Made by a program: the position numbers and the translations under genes | Assembly: GCA_024398955.1 (NCBI GenBank) | Contig: JAKSIG010000001.1 | Span: 1 to 64,000 of the forward strand | Direction: 5' to 3' | Source: Fibrobacter sp. | Lineage (GTDB): Bacteria; Fibrobacterota; Fibrobacteria; Fibrobacterales; Fibrobacteraceae | DNA: 64,000 nt | The notes under the pieces: model-generated | Told to the model about the DNA's origin: nothing | Database searches by the model: none | The model's input: the letters and a program-made list of their open reading frames with translations, nothing else | In this document: positions 34,900 through 43,805 of the stretch, piece after piece | Position numbering within the stretch: position 1 is the stretch's first letter | Layout: every line of letters starts with the position of its first letter

Positions 34900-37800
34900 A
34901 TGAAAAAGGTTCTTGGTTTATGCCTTTTGCTGGCCGCAACATTGTTTGCAGCAGGTCCTGTGGACGTGTACGGCAAGCTTCAGGCAAAAAATGGTATGCT
35001 CTATGGTGCTAGGACCAATCAGCCGGTTCAGCTGAAGGGTATGAGCATGTTCTGGGATGTCTGGTCCTCTGAATTTTACACCGCAGGCGTGATTAAGGGA
35101 CTGGTGGACAAGTGGAAAATTGAAATCATCCGAGTTCCCCATGGTGTTGGCGGTACAAAGGGCGGTGGCCCTATGGCCGACTGGCAGAATGTTGACGAAA
35201 CTGTCATTCAGGCTGCCATCGATAACGGCATTTATGTCATTATTGACTTTCATTCCCATGAAGCTCATATTCAGACTGAAGATGCAAAGTCATTCTTCAG
35301 AACCATGGCCAGCAAGTGGGGCAAGTACCCCAATGTGATTTTTGAAATCTTTAATGAGCCCATGGGCGCAAACATGTGGAGTTCTATTAAAACTTACGCT
35401 GATCAAGTGATTCCTGTGATCCGCCAGAATGGTGGTACCGACAACCTGATTATCGTGGGCAACAGCGAATACTCCATTCGCCCGGGTGAAGCCGCTTCTA
35501 ATCCGATTAAGGACAGCAATGTTGCTTATACCTTCCACTTCTATGCAGGTTCACATTCCTTGGATGGTGGAGAATATAGTGGCTATCCTACATACAGAGC
35601 CGGCATCAACAATGCCATTCAGGCAGGCCTCACCGTTTTCGTGACGGAATGGGGTACTGTGAATGCTAGCGGCGATGGCGGTTACAACAAGTCTAGTTCT
35701 GACGCTTGGATGAGCTTCCTTGACCAGAAGAAGATCTCCTGGTGTAACTGGTCTGTGCACAGTAAGAATGAAAGTGCTTCCATCTTTGCAAATCAGTCCA
35801 CTTACACAAATCCCCAGAACTGGAGCTATAGCGGCTATTCTGAATCTGGCCAGTATGTTTACGATCAGCTTCAGAGCTGGGCTGCAAAGGCTCCGTGGCG
35901 TTCCGGTGCTGCAAATTCCTCTTCTTCCGCAGCCTCTTCTTCTAGCGTTGGCGGCGTTGTTTCTGGCGGCAAGACCAACATGTTCGATAACTTTGAAGAC
36001 CTTGACAAGTATGCCTTTACCGGCGGTGTCTGGTATGCCTACACCGATAAGGATGATAAGGGCCTGTCTTCCATTAGCAACAAGGTCGTTGTCGATGATG
36101 ATGGAGAAGGCTGGACTGTGGTTGTCCCCACTGATAACAGCAACAGCACCAAGGGTATGTTGGCTGCAACAGGAATTAAGCTTGTAAAGGGCGAAAACGA
36201 ATATGCCCCTTATATTGCCTTGGGTATTAACCTCAACAAGGATGAATCCGCTTTCGACTTGACTTCTTGCAAGACCTTCAGCTATAAGTACAAGGGCGCT
36301 GCCCATAACTTTAAGGTTCAGTCCACAAAGGTTGAAAACTACAACTATCACTCCACAAGCTTTATTGACCAGGGTGATTGGAAAACTGTGACTATTGATT
36401 GGGCTGATCTGGTTCAGGGCAACTGGGGCACAGCAGAAGCGGCAACTCACTTTGATATTTCCAAGTTCAAGAATACTGTGAACAAGTTGGCTTGGGAAGT
36501 GAAGGGTGATGAAAAGGCCGCAACTACTACCTTGAAGTATGACTACCTCTACATTGACGATGTGATGTGCGATGGTATGTCCATCAATGTTGTGACACCA
36601 AGCTCTAGTTCCAGCAGCGTCAAGGTCAGCTCTAGCTCTGCAAAGTCAAGCTCCAGTAGCGCCAAGTCTTCGTCCAGCGTCGCTTCCAGTTCTTCTGCGA
36701 AGTCCTCTAGCTCTATTGCTCCTTCTTCTAGCAGCGTTGCTCGCAGTTCCAGCTCCTATGTGGCAAGCAGCAGCTCTATTAGAAGCTCTAGTAGCGTGGC
36801 TTCGTCCTCCAGTGTTGTGAAGTCCAGCTCCAGTATTGCTGCCGGTATGAAGGTGACTGGAGATTTGACTCAGACTGTTGCTAAGGGTAGCTCGTTTGGC
36901 ACGATTACGATTACCGGAGTCACGTCCTTCAATCGTGATACATGGAATCTGTCCTATTTGAACATTGAAAATAAGAATGGAACTGTAACAGTTTCTGGTA
37001 CTGTTCCCAACTGGGCTACTTCTAATTCTGAAACCTTGACCATCAATGGCGAAAAGGTTGTTGTTAAGCTGATTGTTGCCGAAGCTGGCTCAGTCTCTAG
37101 CTCCAGTGTTGTTTCTAGCAGTTCAGTCACGAGTTCTAGCAGCGTTGCAAGTTCTTCCAGCGTGCAGCCGGTTTATTCTTCCAGCGAAGTGCTGCCTGCA
37201 TCTTCTAGTGCTGTAATTCCTGCTTCTTCTTCCAGTGAACCTACAGTAGCTGCTCCGGCCGGTATGGTAGACGACTTCGAAGATGGAGACAATCAGGCGT
37301 ACACTAGTGGCTTCTGGTTTGCCTATAATGACGCGGGTGACAAGGGCGCTTCTTCCTTTGCTAATGAAGAAGATGCTGCAAACGGCGGCTATGTGGTCAT
37401 CTTCCCGGCCACAAACGGCTCCACCACAATGGGTGGCCTCAAGGATATCGTTCTTGACCAGGGCGAAAACGAGTACGATCCCTATGTTGCTCTCGGCTTG
37501 AACCTGGCTGAAGAAGACGAGGCCTATGATCTTTCCAAGTGCCGCGAAATCTCTTATGATTATATCGGCGCTGCCCACAACTTCAAGGTTGTTCTTGCTG
37601 GCGACGGCAAGGGCGCTGTAACTTCTTACGACCGTCACATGGTTGCAGTTCCTGCCTCTACTTCCTGGACCACCGCAAGTATCGCCTGGGCCGATTTGGA
37701 ACAGGCTGGTTGGGGTGAAAGCGTGACCCTCAGCAAGTCCAAGGTTTCTGCATTCCACTGGGAAGTGAAGGGCGAAACGCCTGTTCCCAACTACCTCTAC

Positions 37801-38136
37801 GTGGATAACTTCAAGTGTGATGGTCTGAAGGTTGTTGCTCCTGCAGGCTCCAGTTCTTCCGGAGCTGTTGTTCCGGGATCATCTTCTTCTGAGCCTTCCA
37901 CTGCTATTGTGGCGGTCGCTTCTGTCAAGTTCTCCGTTTCCCTTCAGGGGCGTACCCTCCAGATTGGCGGAGCCGATCTGGTGAATGTGGACGTGTTCGA
38001 CATGCAGGGGCGTCCTATCAAGAGTCTCCGCAACGTTCAGAACGAAGTTGCTCTTGACGCTCTTGCCAACGGCAACTACATCGTGCGAGTTCGTGCTGGT
38101 TCCGCCAATATGACCAAGCGCATTATGTTGAAGTAG
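34900..38136 (+). CDS. GH5 cellulase with two CBM11-like modules and a T9SS-type sorting domain
   Basis: This secreted enzyme of 1078 residues has a signal peptide (1-18), then a GH5 TIM barrel (about 25-335). The acid/base is Glu153 in IFEIFNEP, the nucleophile Glu250 in VFVTEWGT. A poly-Ser linker leads to a CBM11-like beta-sandwich (about 360-565, FDNFEDLDKYAF). A long Ser/Ala linker, a short domain (about 650-725, TGDLTQTV), another Ser linker, and a second CBM11-like module (about 785-985, VDDFEDGDNQAY) follow. The last 70 residues (VFDMQGRPIKSL, NGNYIVRVRAG, TKRIMLK) form a type A sorting domain as used by type IX secretion. It should be exported to the surface and degrade beta-glucans. 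ATG 34900 has GTGAGG ahead. Confidence 0.92.
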   Translation: MKKVLGLCLLLAATLFAAGPVDVYGKLQAKNGMLYGARTNQPVQLKGMSMFWDVWSSEFYTAGVIKGLVDKWKIEIIRVPHGVGGTKGGGPMADWQNVDETVIQAAIDNGIYVIIDFHSHEAHIQTEDAKSFFRTMASKWGKYPNVIFEIFNEPMGANMWSSIKTYADQVIPVIRQNGGTDNLIIVGNSEYSIRPGEAASNPIKDSNVAYTFHFYAGSHSLDGGEYSGYPTYRAGINNAIQAGLTVFVTEWGTVNASGDGGYNKSSSDAWMSFLDQKKISWCNWSVHSKNESASIFANQSTYTNPQNWSYSGYSESGQYVYDQLQSWAAKAPWRSGAANSSSSAASSSSVGGVVSGGKTNMFDNFEDLDKYAFTGGVWYAYTDKDDKGLSSISNKVVVDDDGEGWTVVVPTDNSNSTKGMLAATGIKLVKGENEYAPYIALGINLNKDESAFDLTSCKTFSYKYKGAAHNFKVQSTKVENYNYHSTSFIDQGDWKTVTIDWADLVQGNWGTAEAATHFDISKFKNTVNKLAWEVKGDEKAATTTLKYDYLYIDDVMCDGMSINVVTPSSSSSSVKVSSSSAKSSSSSAKSSSSVASSSSAKSSSSIAPSSSSVARSSSSYVASSSSIRSSSSVASSSSVVKSSSSIAAGMKVTGDLTQTVAKGSSFGTITITGVTSFNRDTWNLSYLNIENKNGTVTVSGTVPNWATSNSETLTINGEKVVVKLIVAEAGSVSSSSVVSSSSVTSSSSVASSSSVQPVYSSSEVLPASSSAVIPASSSSEPTVAAPAGMVDDFEDGDNQAYTSGFWFAYNDAGDKGASSFANEEDAANGGYVVIFPATNGSTTMGGLKDIVLDQGENEYDPYVALGLNLAEEDEAYDLSKCREISYDYIGAAHNFKVVLAGDGKGAVTSYDRHMVAVPASTSWTTASIAWADLEQAGWGESVTLSKSKVSAFHWEVKGETPVPNYLYVDNFKCDGLKVVAPAGSSSSGAVVPGSSSSEPSTAIVAVASVKFSVSLQGRTLQIGGADLVNVDVFDMQGRPIKSLRNVQNEVALDALANGNYIVRVRAGSANMTKRIMLK

Positions 38137-38163
38137 TCCTGAAAAAGACATCCTTATAACGAA

Positions 38164-38193
38164 AAGCTCACCGTTGTGGTGGGCTTTTTTTTT
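38164..38193 (+). terminator. Terminator after the GH5 gene
   Basis: AAGCTCACC with GGTGGGCTT (one G-T) and a run of nine T. Confidence 0.9.
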
Positions 38194-38224
38194 GTGATTC
38201 TCGTCAGTGCAAACAAAAATTGCA

Positions 38225-38255
38225 TTGGATTTAGGGCATGTTGAATTTATATTCC
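38225..38255 (+). promoter_or_regulatory. Possible promoter of the 38283 gene
   Basis: TTG at 38225-38227, 20 bases, then TATATTCC at 38248-38255, a near match to the TATATTTG boxes elsewhere in the window. Confidence 0.35.
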
Positions 38256-38282
38256 AACTTGGATGTTTTATATGGAGACCAT

Positions 38283-41200
38283 ATGAAAAATTGGCTTGGT
38301 TTTGTGGCAGCGGCCCTTTCTATTTGTGTCATGCCTTCTTTGGCTGCATTTAGTGAAAGCAATTTTAATTATGGTGCCATGTGGGAAGGCATCAAGGATC
38401 GTTCCGACAGGGCTAGCCTTGGACTTTCCCATGTAGCCATGTATATCGGCGATGCCAATACGCAGTGGTCCGACCGTGTTAATCAACCGTATAATCCCTA
38501 TTGGGAAGCGGACATGGTCAAGTTCTGCGCCCAAAACGATATTACTCCGGTGTTTTACGCCTACGTGATTGCTGAATGGGACAAACATCTTGGCTATTCC
38601 GATTGCGATGTGGGCAGCCCGAACCATTGTACCAATGGTGCAGAAACCATACGCAATGACTGGCAGACCATTTTGTGGCGCTACGGTGAGCTGGCAAAGG
38701 GTGTTGCTTCGGACATGGGCTCTAAAAAGAATACGATTCCGTCGATCTGGCTGATTGAACCAGACTTTTATCAGTATTCAGTTTCCGGAGATAACCAGAG
38801 GGGCGGTCAGCAGTCTGGTGGTGGCATTCCTGATGCGGATTTGGCTGGTACTAAGTTCAATCAAATTGTTGCTGCCATTAAACAGCATCTTCCAAATGCA
38901 AAGATTGCCGTCGATATTTCTCCTTGGATTTCCAATCCCCAGGGCTGGTATTCCAATTTTGATGCAAGCAAGATTGACTACATGTTCACTTCTGGTGGTC
39001 GCACCGAAGGTAACAATACCAAGATCCGTTCCGAAAATAACATGACCTGGGCTCAGGCTAGCGGCTTCCTGGGAAAAAAGATTATTGCCGACGATGGTTA
39101 CGGCGTTGGTGGCGGTGCTGAAGAAAATTATAGCGATTGGCAGAATGTCAATAACTTGAAATCTCGCATTAGTGATGGTGTTATTGGTCTTACCATCAAG
39201 TCCCCAAGTGCGTCTTTCATGAATTGGACAAAGCAGAATCCTCTTTCCATTAGTTCTGGCAATTCGGGCAATAGTTCCAGCTCCTCTGCAAGGTCTAGTT
39301 CTAGCTCTGCAAAGAGCAGCAGTTCCCAGTGGCAGGGCGGTATTAGTTCTCCTTGGCAGGGGGGCATTAGTTCCCCATGGTTGCCTAGCGTTTCCTCCAG
39401 CAGCGTTGCATACTCAAACTCTGCGACGGTATCTAGTAGTTCTGCTGTTACGGGTAATTGTATAGCCTATGTGGCTGGTGCTGGTGAATATGACAAGCAC
39501 TGCTATAACTCGGGCTTGACAGGTATGGCTGTCGGAAAGTGTTATACCTTGAATCCGGAACGTTCTCCGTCTCCTCAGTGGATAAACAATAATGTGGCAG
39601 AAACTTATTGGTGGGTAGAAACTAGCTGTGGTGATGCTGTTTCCAATACGCCTGTAGTGACCGTGTTTACTCCTGCCGCAGCCAACACCACTCAGAATGT
39701 GGTAGCTGGCCAGGCCATCACTCCGATTGTGTATAACTTCGAGAATGTTAAGAGTGTGTCCGTAGCAGGCTTGCCGAAGGGCCTGAACGGAGTAATTGAT
39801 AACAATGCAAAGACGTTTACGATTTCTGGTACGGTTGATGCCGCCCTTACTGACCATGACTATGAATACACAGTGACCGTCACCGGCGTAGATGAAAATA
39901 CTACAGCCACTGGCACCATCAAGGTCGCTCACAAGCCTGTAGTGACAGTATTCAATCCCGCTGCCGCCAATACCACTCAGAATGTGGTAGCTGGTCAGGC
40001 CATCACACCGATTGTCTACAATTTTGAAAACGTGAAGGGCGTATCTGTTGCAGGCTTGCCGAAGGGCCTGAGCGCAGTTCTTAACGAAAGAGCCAAGACT
40101 TACACCATCAGCGGAACAGTCGATGCAGAACTCGGTACTCATGATTACGAATACGCCGTGACCGTGATAGGTGTAGATGAGAACAAATCCGCTACAGGTG
40201 TCATTCATGTGACTCGTGCTCCGGTCGTAACAACAGTTGCACTGACTAGCAATAATGCTGATCAGAACGTTGTCGCCGGTCAGGCAATCGATCCTATTGT
40301 TTTCCGCTATGAAAACGTGACCGAGATTTCTGTTGATGGTCTTCCGCTGGGTTTGAGTGGATCTGTGGATCAGTTGGCGGGAACTTATGTAATCAAAGGT
40401 ACTGTTGATGAAAAACTCTCAACCCGTGATTACGACTATACCGTAATATTCTTCGGTGTAGATGAAAATAAGACAGCTACAGGTTCCATCAAGGTGTTGG
40501 AACTCGAGATATCCAGCAGTTCCGAAATTCCGCCGCAGTCTTCCTCCAGCGAAGAACCAGAATTGTCCAGCAGTTCTATTGAAGTTAGCAGTAGTTCCGT
40601 TGATGAGATTTCCAGCAGCAGCGAAGAACCTGCAGTCTCTAGCTCCAGCGAAGAAGCGAACCTTTCCAGTTCTAGTGAAGAATACGTCAGCTCCTCCAGC
40701 GAAGTTCCGGAATTTTTCAGCAGTTCCGAAATTCCGCCGCAGTCTTCCTCCAGCGAAGAACCAGAATTGTCCAGCAGTTCTATTGAAGTTAGCAGTAGTT
40801 CCGTTGATGAGATTTCCAGCAGCAGCGAAGAACCTGCAGTCTCTAGCTCCAGCGAAGAAGCGAACCTTTCCAGTTCTAGTGAAGAATACGTCAGCTCCTC
40901 CAGCGAAGTTCCGGAATTTTTCAGCAGTTCCGAAATTCCGCCGCAGTCTTCCTCCAGCGAAGAACCAGAATTGTCCAGCAGTTCTATTGAAGTTAGCAGT
41001 AGTTCCGTTGATGAAATTTCCAGCAGCAGCGAAGAACCTGTAGTCTCTAGCTCCAGCGAAGAAGCGAATTTTTCCAGTTCTAGTGAAGAATACGTCAGCT
41101 CCTCCAGCGAAGTTCCGGAAATTTCCAGCAGTTCCGAAATTCCGCCGCAGTCCTCTTCCAGCGAAGAACCAGAATTGTCCAGCAGTTCTATTGAAGTTAG

Positions 41201-41735
41201 CAGTAGTTCCATTGATGAAATTTCCAGCAGCAGCGAAGCACCGGAAGTTTCCAGCAGTTCCGAAATTCCGCCGCAGTCTTCCTCCAGCGAAGTTCCGGAA
41301 ATTTCTAGCAGTTCCGAAATTCCGCCGCAGTCTTCCTCTAGCGAAGAACCAGAATTGTCCAGTAGTTCTATTGAAGTTAGCAGTAGTTCCGTTGATGAAA
41401 TTTCCAGCAGCAGCGAAGCACCGGAAGTTTCCAGCAGTTCCGAGGAACCTTCTGACTCGAGCAGTAGTTCTGAAGACGATGGTACAGAACTTGTCGTTGC
41501 AAATCGAACATCCTTCAACATTGGATTTGCCCGTAATGTCCTGACTCTCGCTTCTTCTAGAACGGCCACCTACAAGATTCAGATCTTTGACATGATGGGA
41601 CATGCTGTCGCATCCCAGAAGGAAGACGTTTCTGGTAGCTTCAGTATGAACCTTGATCATCTCAATAGAGGTAACTACCTAGTTCGCATTTCTAGCGGCA
41701 GCGAAGTTCGTACAAGTCGAATCGCTATTCGCTAA
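38283..41735 (+). CDS. Large secreted protein: unknown catalytic-like domain, Ig-like repeats, Ser/Glu repeat region, sorting domain
   Basis: The protein has 1150 residues. A signal peptide (1-22) is followed by a domain of about 310 residues that looks like a glycoside-hydrolase barrel: MYIGDANTQW, VFYAYVIAEWD, SIWLIEPDFYQYS (Asp161), AVDISPWI, KIIADDGYG. I cannot assign it to a known family. A Ser-rich linker with two WQGGISSP units follows, then a Cys-containing module (NCIAYVAGAG to YWWVETSC, perhaps carbohydrate-binding). Three Ig-like repeats (about 455-738) share VVAGQAI-PIV and an E-Y-V-GVDEN pattern. Next is a Ser/Glu/Pro repeat region (747-1060). The last 65 residues (IFDMMGHAVAS, RGNYLVRISSG) form a type IX sorting domain. 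It lies beside the GH5 cellulase and probably also acts on plant cell walls. Confidence 0.8.
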   Translation: MKNWLGFVAAALSICVMPSLAAFSESNFNYGAMWEGIKDRSDRASLGLSHVAMYIGDANTQWSDRVNQPYNPYWEADMVKFCAQNDITPVFYAYVIAEWDKHLGYSDCDVGSPNHCTNGAETIRNDWQTILWRYGELAKGVASDMGSKKNTIPSIWLIEPDFYQYSVSGDNQRGGQQSGGGIPDADLAGTKFNQIVAAIKQHLPNAKIAVDISPWISNPQGWYSNFDASKIDYMFTSGGRTEGNNTKIRSENNMTWAQASGFLGKKIIADDGYGVGGGAEENYSDWQNVNNLKSRISDGVIGLTIKSPSASFMNWTKQNPLSISSGNSGNSSSSSARSSSSSAKSSSSQWQGGISSPWQGGISSPWLPSVSSSSVAYSNSATVSSSSAVTGNCIAYVAGAGEYDKHCYNSGLTGMAVGKCYTLNPERSPSPQWINNNVAETYWWVETSCGDAVSNTPVVTVFTPAAANTTQNVVAGQAITPIVYNFENVKSVSVAGLPKGLNGVIDNNAKTFTISGTVDAALTDHDYEYTVTVTGVDENTTATGTIKVAHKPVVTVFNPAAANTTQNVVAGQAITPIVYNFENVKGVSVAGLPKGLSAVLNERAKTYTISGTVDAELGTHDYEYAVTVIGVDENKSATGVIHVTRAPVVTTVALTSNNADQNVVAGQAIDPIVFRYENVTEISVDGLPLGLSGSVDQLAGTYVIKGTVDEKLSTRDYDYTVIFFGVDENKTATGSIKVLELEISSSSEIPPQSSSSEEPELSSSSIEVSSSSVDEISSSSEEPAVSSSSEEANLSSSSEEYVSSSSEVPEFFSSSEIPPQSSSSEEPELSSSSIEVSSSSVDEISSSSEEPAVSSSSEEANLSSSSEEYVSSSSEVPEFFSSSEIPPQSSSSEEPELSSSSIEVSSSSVDEISSSSEEPVVSSSSEEANFSSSSEEYVSSSSEVPEISSSSEIPPQSSSSEEPELSSSSIEVSSSSIDEISSSSEAPEVSSSSEIPPQSSSSEVPEISSSSEIPPQSSSSEEPELSSSSIEVSSSSVDEISSSSEAPEVSSSSEEPSDSSSSSEDDGTELVVANRTSFNIGFARNVLTLASSRTATYKIQIFDMMGHAVASQKEDVSGSFSMNLDHLNRGNYLVRISSGSEVRTSRIAIR
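40524..41465 (+). repeat. Tandem 204-bp repeats coding for Ser/Glu/Pro segments
   Basis: The marker GAAATTCCGCCGCAG begins at 40524, 40728, 40932, 41136, 41262 and 41316, that is three full 204-bp units followed by shorter 126- and 54-bp units. The full units are nearly identical at the DNA level, so copy number should change easily by recombination or assembly error. Each unit encodes 68 residues of SSSS blocks separated by EE-P and EIPPQ motifs. Confidence 0.95.
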
Positions 41736-41761
41736 TCATACGAAACTATTTCTATAAAATC

Positions 41762-41797
41762 AGCTTCACCCACCCTCAGGAAAGGTGAAGCTTTTTT
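41762..41797 (+). terminator. Terminator after the 38283 gene
   Basis: AGCTTCACC with GGTGAAGCT across a 13-base loop, then six T. Confidence 0.85.
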
Positions 41798-41809
41798 GTT
41801 CCCTTTTAC

Positions 41810-41817
41810 TATATTTG
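41810..41817 (+). promoter_or_regulatory. TATATTTG box 5 bases ahead of azlC
   Basis: The box is followed by CCCCC and then the ATG at 41823. No Shine-Dalgarno sequence is possible in between, so a leaderless message is implied if this is the promoter. No TTTG lies 19-20 bases upstream. Confidence 0.4.
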
Positions 41818-41822
41818 CCCCC

Positions 41823-42551
41823 ATGAAATTTACAAAAGGTGTAAAAGACGGTCTTCCCATCGGAATAGGATATTTTGCTGTATCCTTCTCCTTTGGCATT
41901 GCTGGGTCCAAGTTCTTGACTTGGCCTCTAGTCACCTTGATTTCTATGACCAACGTGACATCTGCGGGTCAATTCGCAGGCCTCCAGATTATGGCAGATG
42001 CCGCGGGAACCTTTGTCGAGATGGCGATTGCTACGTTCTTTATTAATTTACGCTACAGCCTGATGGCGATTTCCCTTTCCCAGAAAGTTGCCCCCAGTTT
42101 TGGTACCGGCAAACGTCTGCTTTTGGCAATGGGCATAACAGATGAAATCTATGCCGTATCCATGATTCAAAAGGAGCCTGTTACCCCCATTTATTTCTTG
42201 GGTCTATTTACATTGCCCTATGCGGGTTGGTCCTTGGGAACTTTGACTGGAGCTGTTTGCGGCGAAATCCTGCCTGCCATCGTGACCAACGCTCTGGGGG
42301 TTGCTCTTTATGGAATGTTTATAGCTATTGTGGTTCCGCAGATGAAGGTGCACAAACCGACAATGATTGCCGTTGCTATTGCCATTGCATGTAGCTTGGC
42401 TTTCAAGTTTGTTCCGGCCCTGAGTGGAGTTACCGTTGGTTTTGCCATCATTATCTGCGCCCTAATCGCTTCCTTGATCGGTGCAGCGCTTTTCCCCATC
42501 AAGGATGATGAATCCCTTGATGCCAAGAACGAGGCGGGGGAGGCAAAATGA
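41823..42551 (+). CDS. azlC: AzlC-family branched-chain amino acid exporter subunit
   Basis: The large subunit has 242 residues with a family-typical start (GVKDGLPIGIGYFAVSFSFGI) and the TNVTSAGQFAGLQIM and INLRYSLMAISLSQK stretches. AzlC with AzlD exports branched-chain amino acids or their analogues. The gene overlaps azlD by 4 bases (ATGA), showing translational coupling. ATG 41823 is the start that gives the standard N-terminus. The last 20 residues are an acidic cytoplasmic tail. Confidence 0.92.
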   Translation: MKFTKGVKDGLPIGIGYFAVSFSFGIAGSKFLTWPLVTLISMTNVTSAGQFAGLQIMADAAGTFVEMAIATFFINLRYSLMAISLSQKVAPSFGTGKRLLLAMGITDEIYAVSMIQKEPVTPIYFLGLFTLPYAGWSLGTLTGAVCGEILPAIVTNALGVALYGMFIAIVVPQMKVHKPTMIAVAIAIACSLAFKFVPALSGVTVGFAIIICALIASLIGAALFPIKDDESLDAKNEAGEAK

Positions 42552-42865
42552 ATTTAAAGCAGTATTTTATTTACCTTGCGGTAATGGCTGTAGTTACGTA
42601 CTTGCTGCGTGCGGTTCCGTTCGTTTTGCTAAAATCAAAACTGAAGAGCCCTTTTTGGCGTTCCTTTTTGGCATATGTTCCCTATACGGTACTTGCAGCC
42701 ATGACTGTTCCCGCCATCTTCTATTCCACAGACAGTAAGCTTTCGGGGGCTTGTGCTCTGGTTGCTGCAGTCGTTGCTTCCTTGTTTGGTGCGGGGCTCG
42801 TAGGAGTGGCCGCAGTGGCTTGCGTTACAGTTCTAGGTGTCGATGGTATCATGCTGCTCCTTTAA
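42548..42865 (+). CDS. azlD: AzlD-family small subunit of the exporter
   Basis: This membrane protein of 105 residues has four helices and the family features YLLRAVPFVLL near residue 18 and a FLAYVPYTVLAAMTVPAIFY stretch. It works with AzlC, to which it is coupled by a 4-base overlap with GGGGGAGG ahead of the ATG. No Lrp/AsnC regulator, often found beside azlCD, lies next to it. Confidence 0.92.
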   Translation: MNLKQYFIYLAVMAVVTYLLRAVPFVLLKSKLKSPFWRSFLAYVPYTVLAAMTVPAIFYSTDSKLSGACALVAAVVASLFGAGLVGVAAVACVTVLGVDGIMLLL

Positions 42866-42909
42866 ATTTTTTTATCTTGCATCTTGTAATTCCTTTATAA
42901 AGACTGCGC

Positions 42910-43686
42910 ATGACTCCAGAACAGTGGAAAAAAATCAACGAAATCTGTGACCGGCTTTCTAAGGTCACTTATGAAAACCTCACCAAGATAATCCGTCTAG
43001 AACAGACAGGAAGTTCTTCTGCTGCACAGAAGCTGGATGATAGCTTTCAGAACGATGTTGATGCCTGGATGGGTGGTGGTACCTGCTTTAGCATGACCTG
43101 GCACCTTTATCAGGTTTTTACTGACATGGGCTTTAATCCCCGCCTGGTCATGGGACACAAGCGCAAGGAACGTAACATTCACTGCGCCCTGATACTACCG
43201 ACAACAGACCCGCAGACGCAAATACCTTGCGAGTACCTTTTTGACCCTGGTTATCTGATTTTTGAACCGCTTCCCATTCCCTTGCCGCCACCCTTTGGTA
43301 CAGGAACCGCTTTTTTTCCGTTGGTTCCCAATTGTGTTCGCCTGGATCGCCCTAGCCAAGAAGCGATGTCCTTGTGGACCGGAGGTGCCGGCGCTCCTAT
43401 GAAACTCCGCTTTGACTATCCTGTGGAAGGAGTTTCTGTAGAAGAATTCAAGCTGCACTGGAACGAAAGCTTCTATCGAGAGATGATGACTTATCCGGTT
43501 TTGAATCGTCTGGATCGGGAACGAGGAATCCAATACTACTATCAAAAGGGCAATTTGGTCACTCGCGACGCCAACGGCTCCCGCATGGAACGAATAGAGG
43601 CTCCTGCACGGGTTGAAACTTTAAGCCGGATTTTTGACTTGAAACCTGAATTGGTGGAACGAGCACTTCATATTTTGGAAAAATAA
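42910..43686 (+). CDS. Arylamine N-acetyltransferase-like cysteine enzyme
   Basis: This cytosolic protein has 258 residues. The order GGGTCFSMTWHLYQVFTDMGF (Cys59), NIHCALIL (His91), and YLFDPGY (Asp112) matches the Cys-His-Asp triad and spacing of arylamine N-acetyltransferases, where GGxCFE-N, HxxL and D-G-follow each other in the same way. The second half is unlike typical NATs, so this is a divergent branch; a transglutaminase-like protease fold is the alternative. The substrate is unknown. It has its own start 44 bases after azlD. Confidence 0.6.
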   Translation: MTPEQWKKINEICDRLSKVTYENLTKIIRLEQTGSSSAAQKLDDSFQNDVDAWMGGGTCFSMTWHLYQVFTDMGFNPRLVMGHKRKERNIHCALILPTTDPQTQIPCEYLFDPGYLIFEPLPIPLPPPFGTGTAFFPLVPNCVRLDRPSQEAMSLWTGGAGAPMKLRFDYPVEGVSVEEFKLHWNESFYREMMTYPVLNRLDRERGIQYYYQKGNLVTRDANGSRMERIEAPARVETLSRIFDLKPELVERALHILEK

Positions 43687-43805
43687 TTTTAGACAGGCAA
43701 CGCTGTTTTTATAATTTATTTATATTCTGCTCAAGAATAGAACGCATACTTTGTTGTTTAAAGTTTGGGTTCTGTCAAAATTGGGAATTGAACAAAGGAA
43801 TGATT

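Noticed and set aside
34571-34987. Pro/Arg-rich frames over the GC-rich hairpins, and the upstream extension of the GH5 frame
   Set aside because: They run through terminator and hairpin sequence. The GH5 signal peptide starts cleanly at 34900.
40524-41465. CRISPR-like regular repeats
   Set aside because: The period is 204 bp, the whole unit is repeated with no unique spacers, and it is in frame within a protein.
40419-41660. Two long open frames antisense to the Ser/Glu repeats
   Set aside because: The repeats keep several frames open. The repetitive translations (LLEISS and RFFAGG types) have no signal or start site, and the sense frame continues the large secreted protein.
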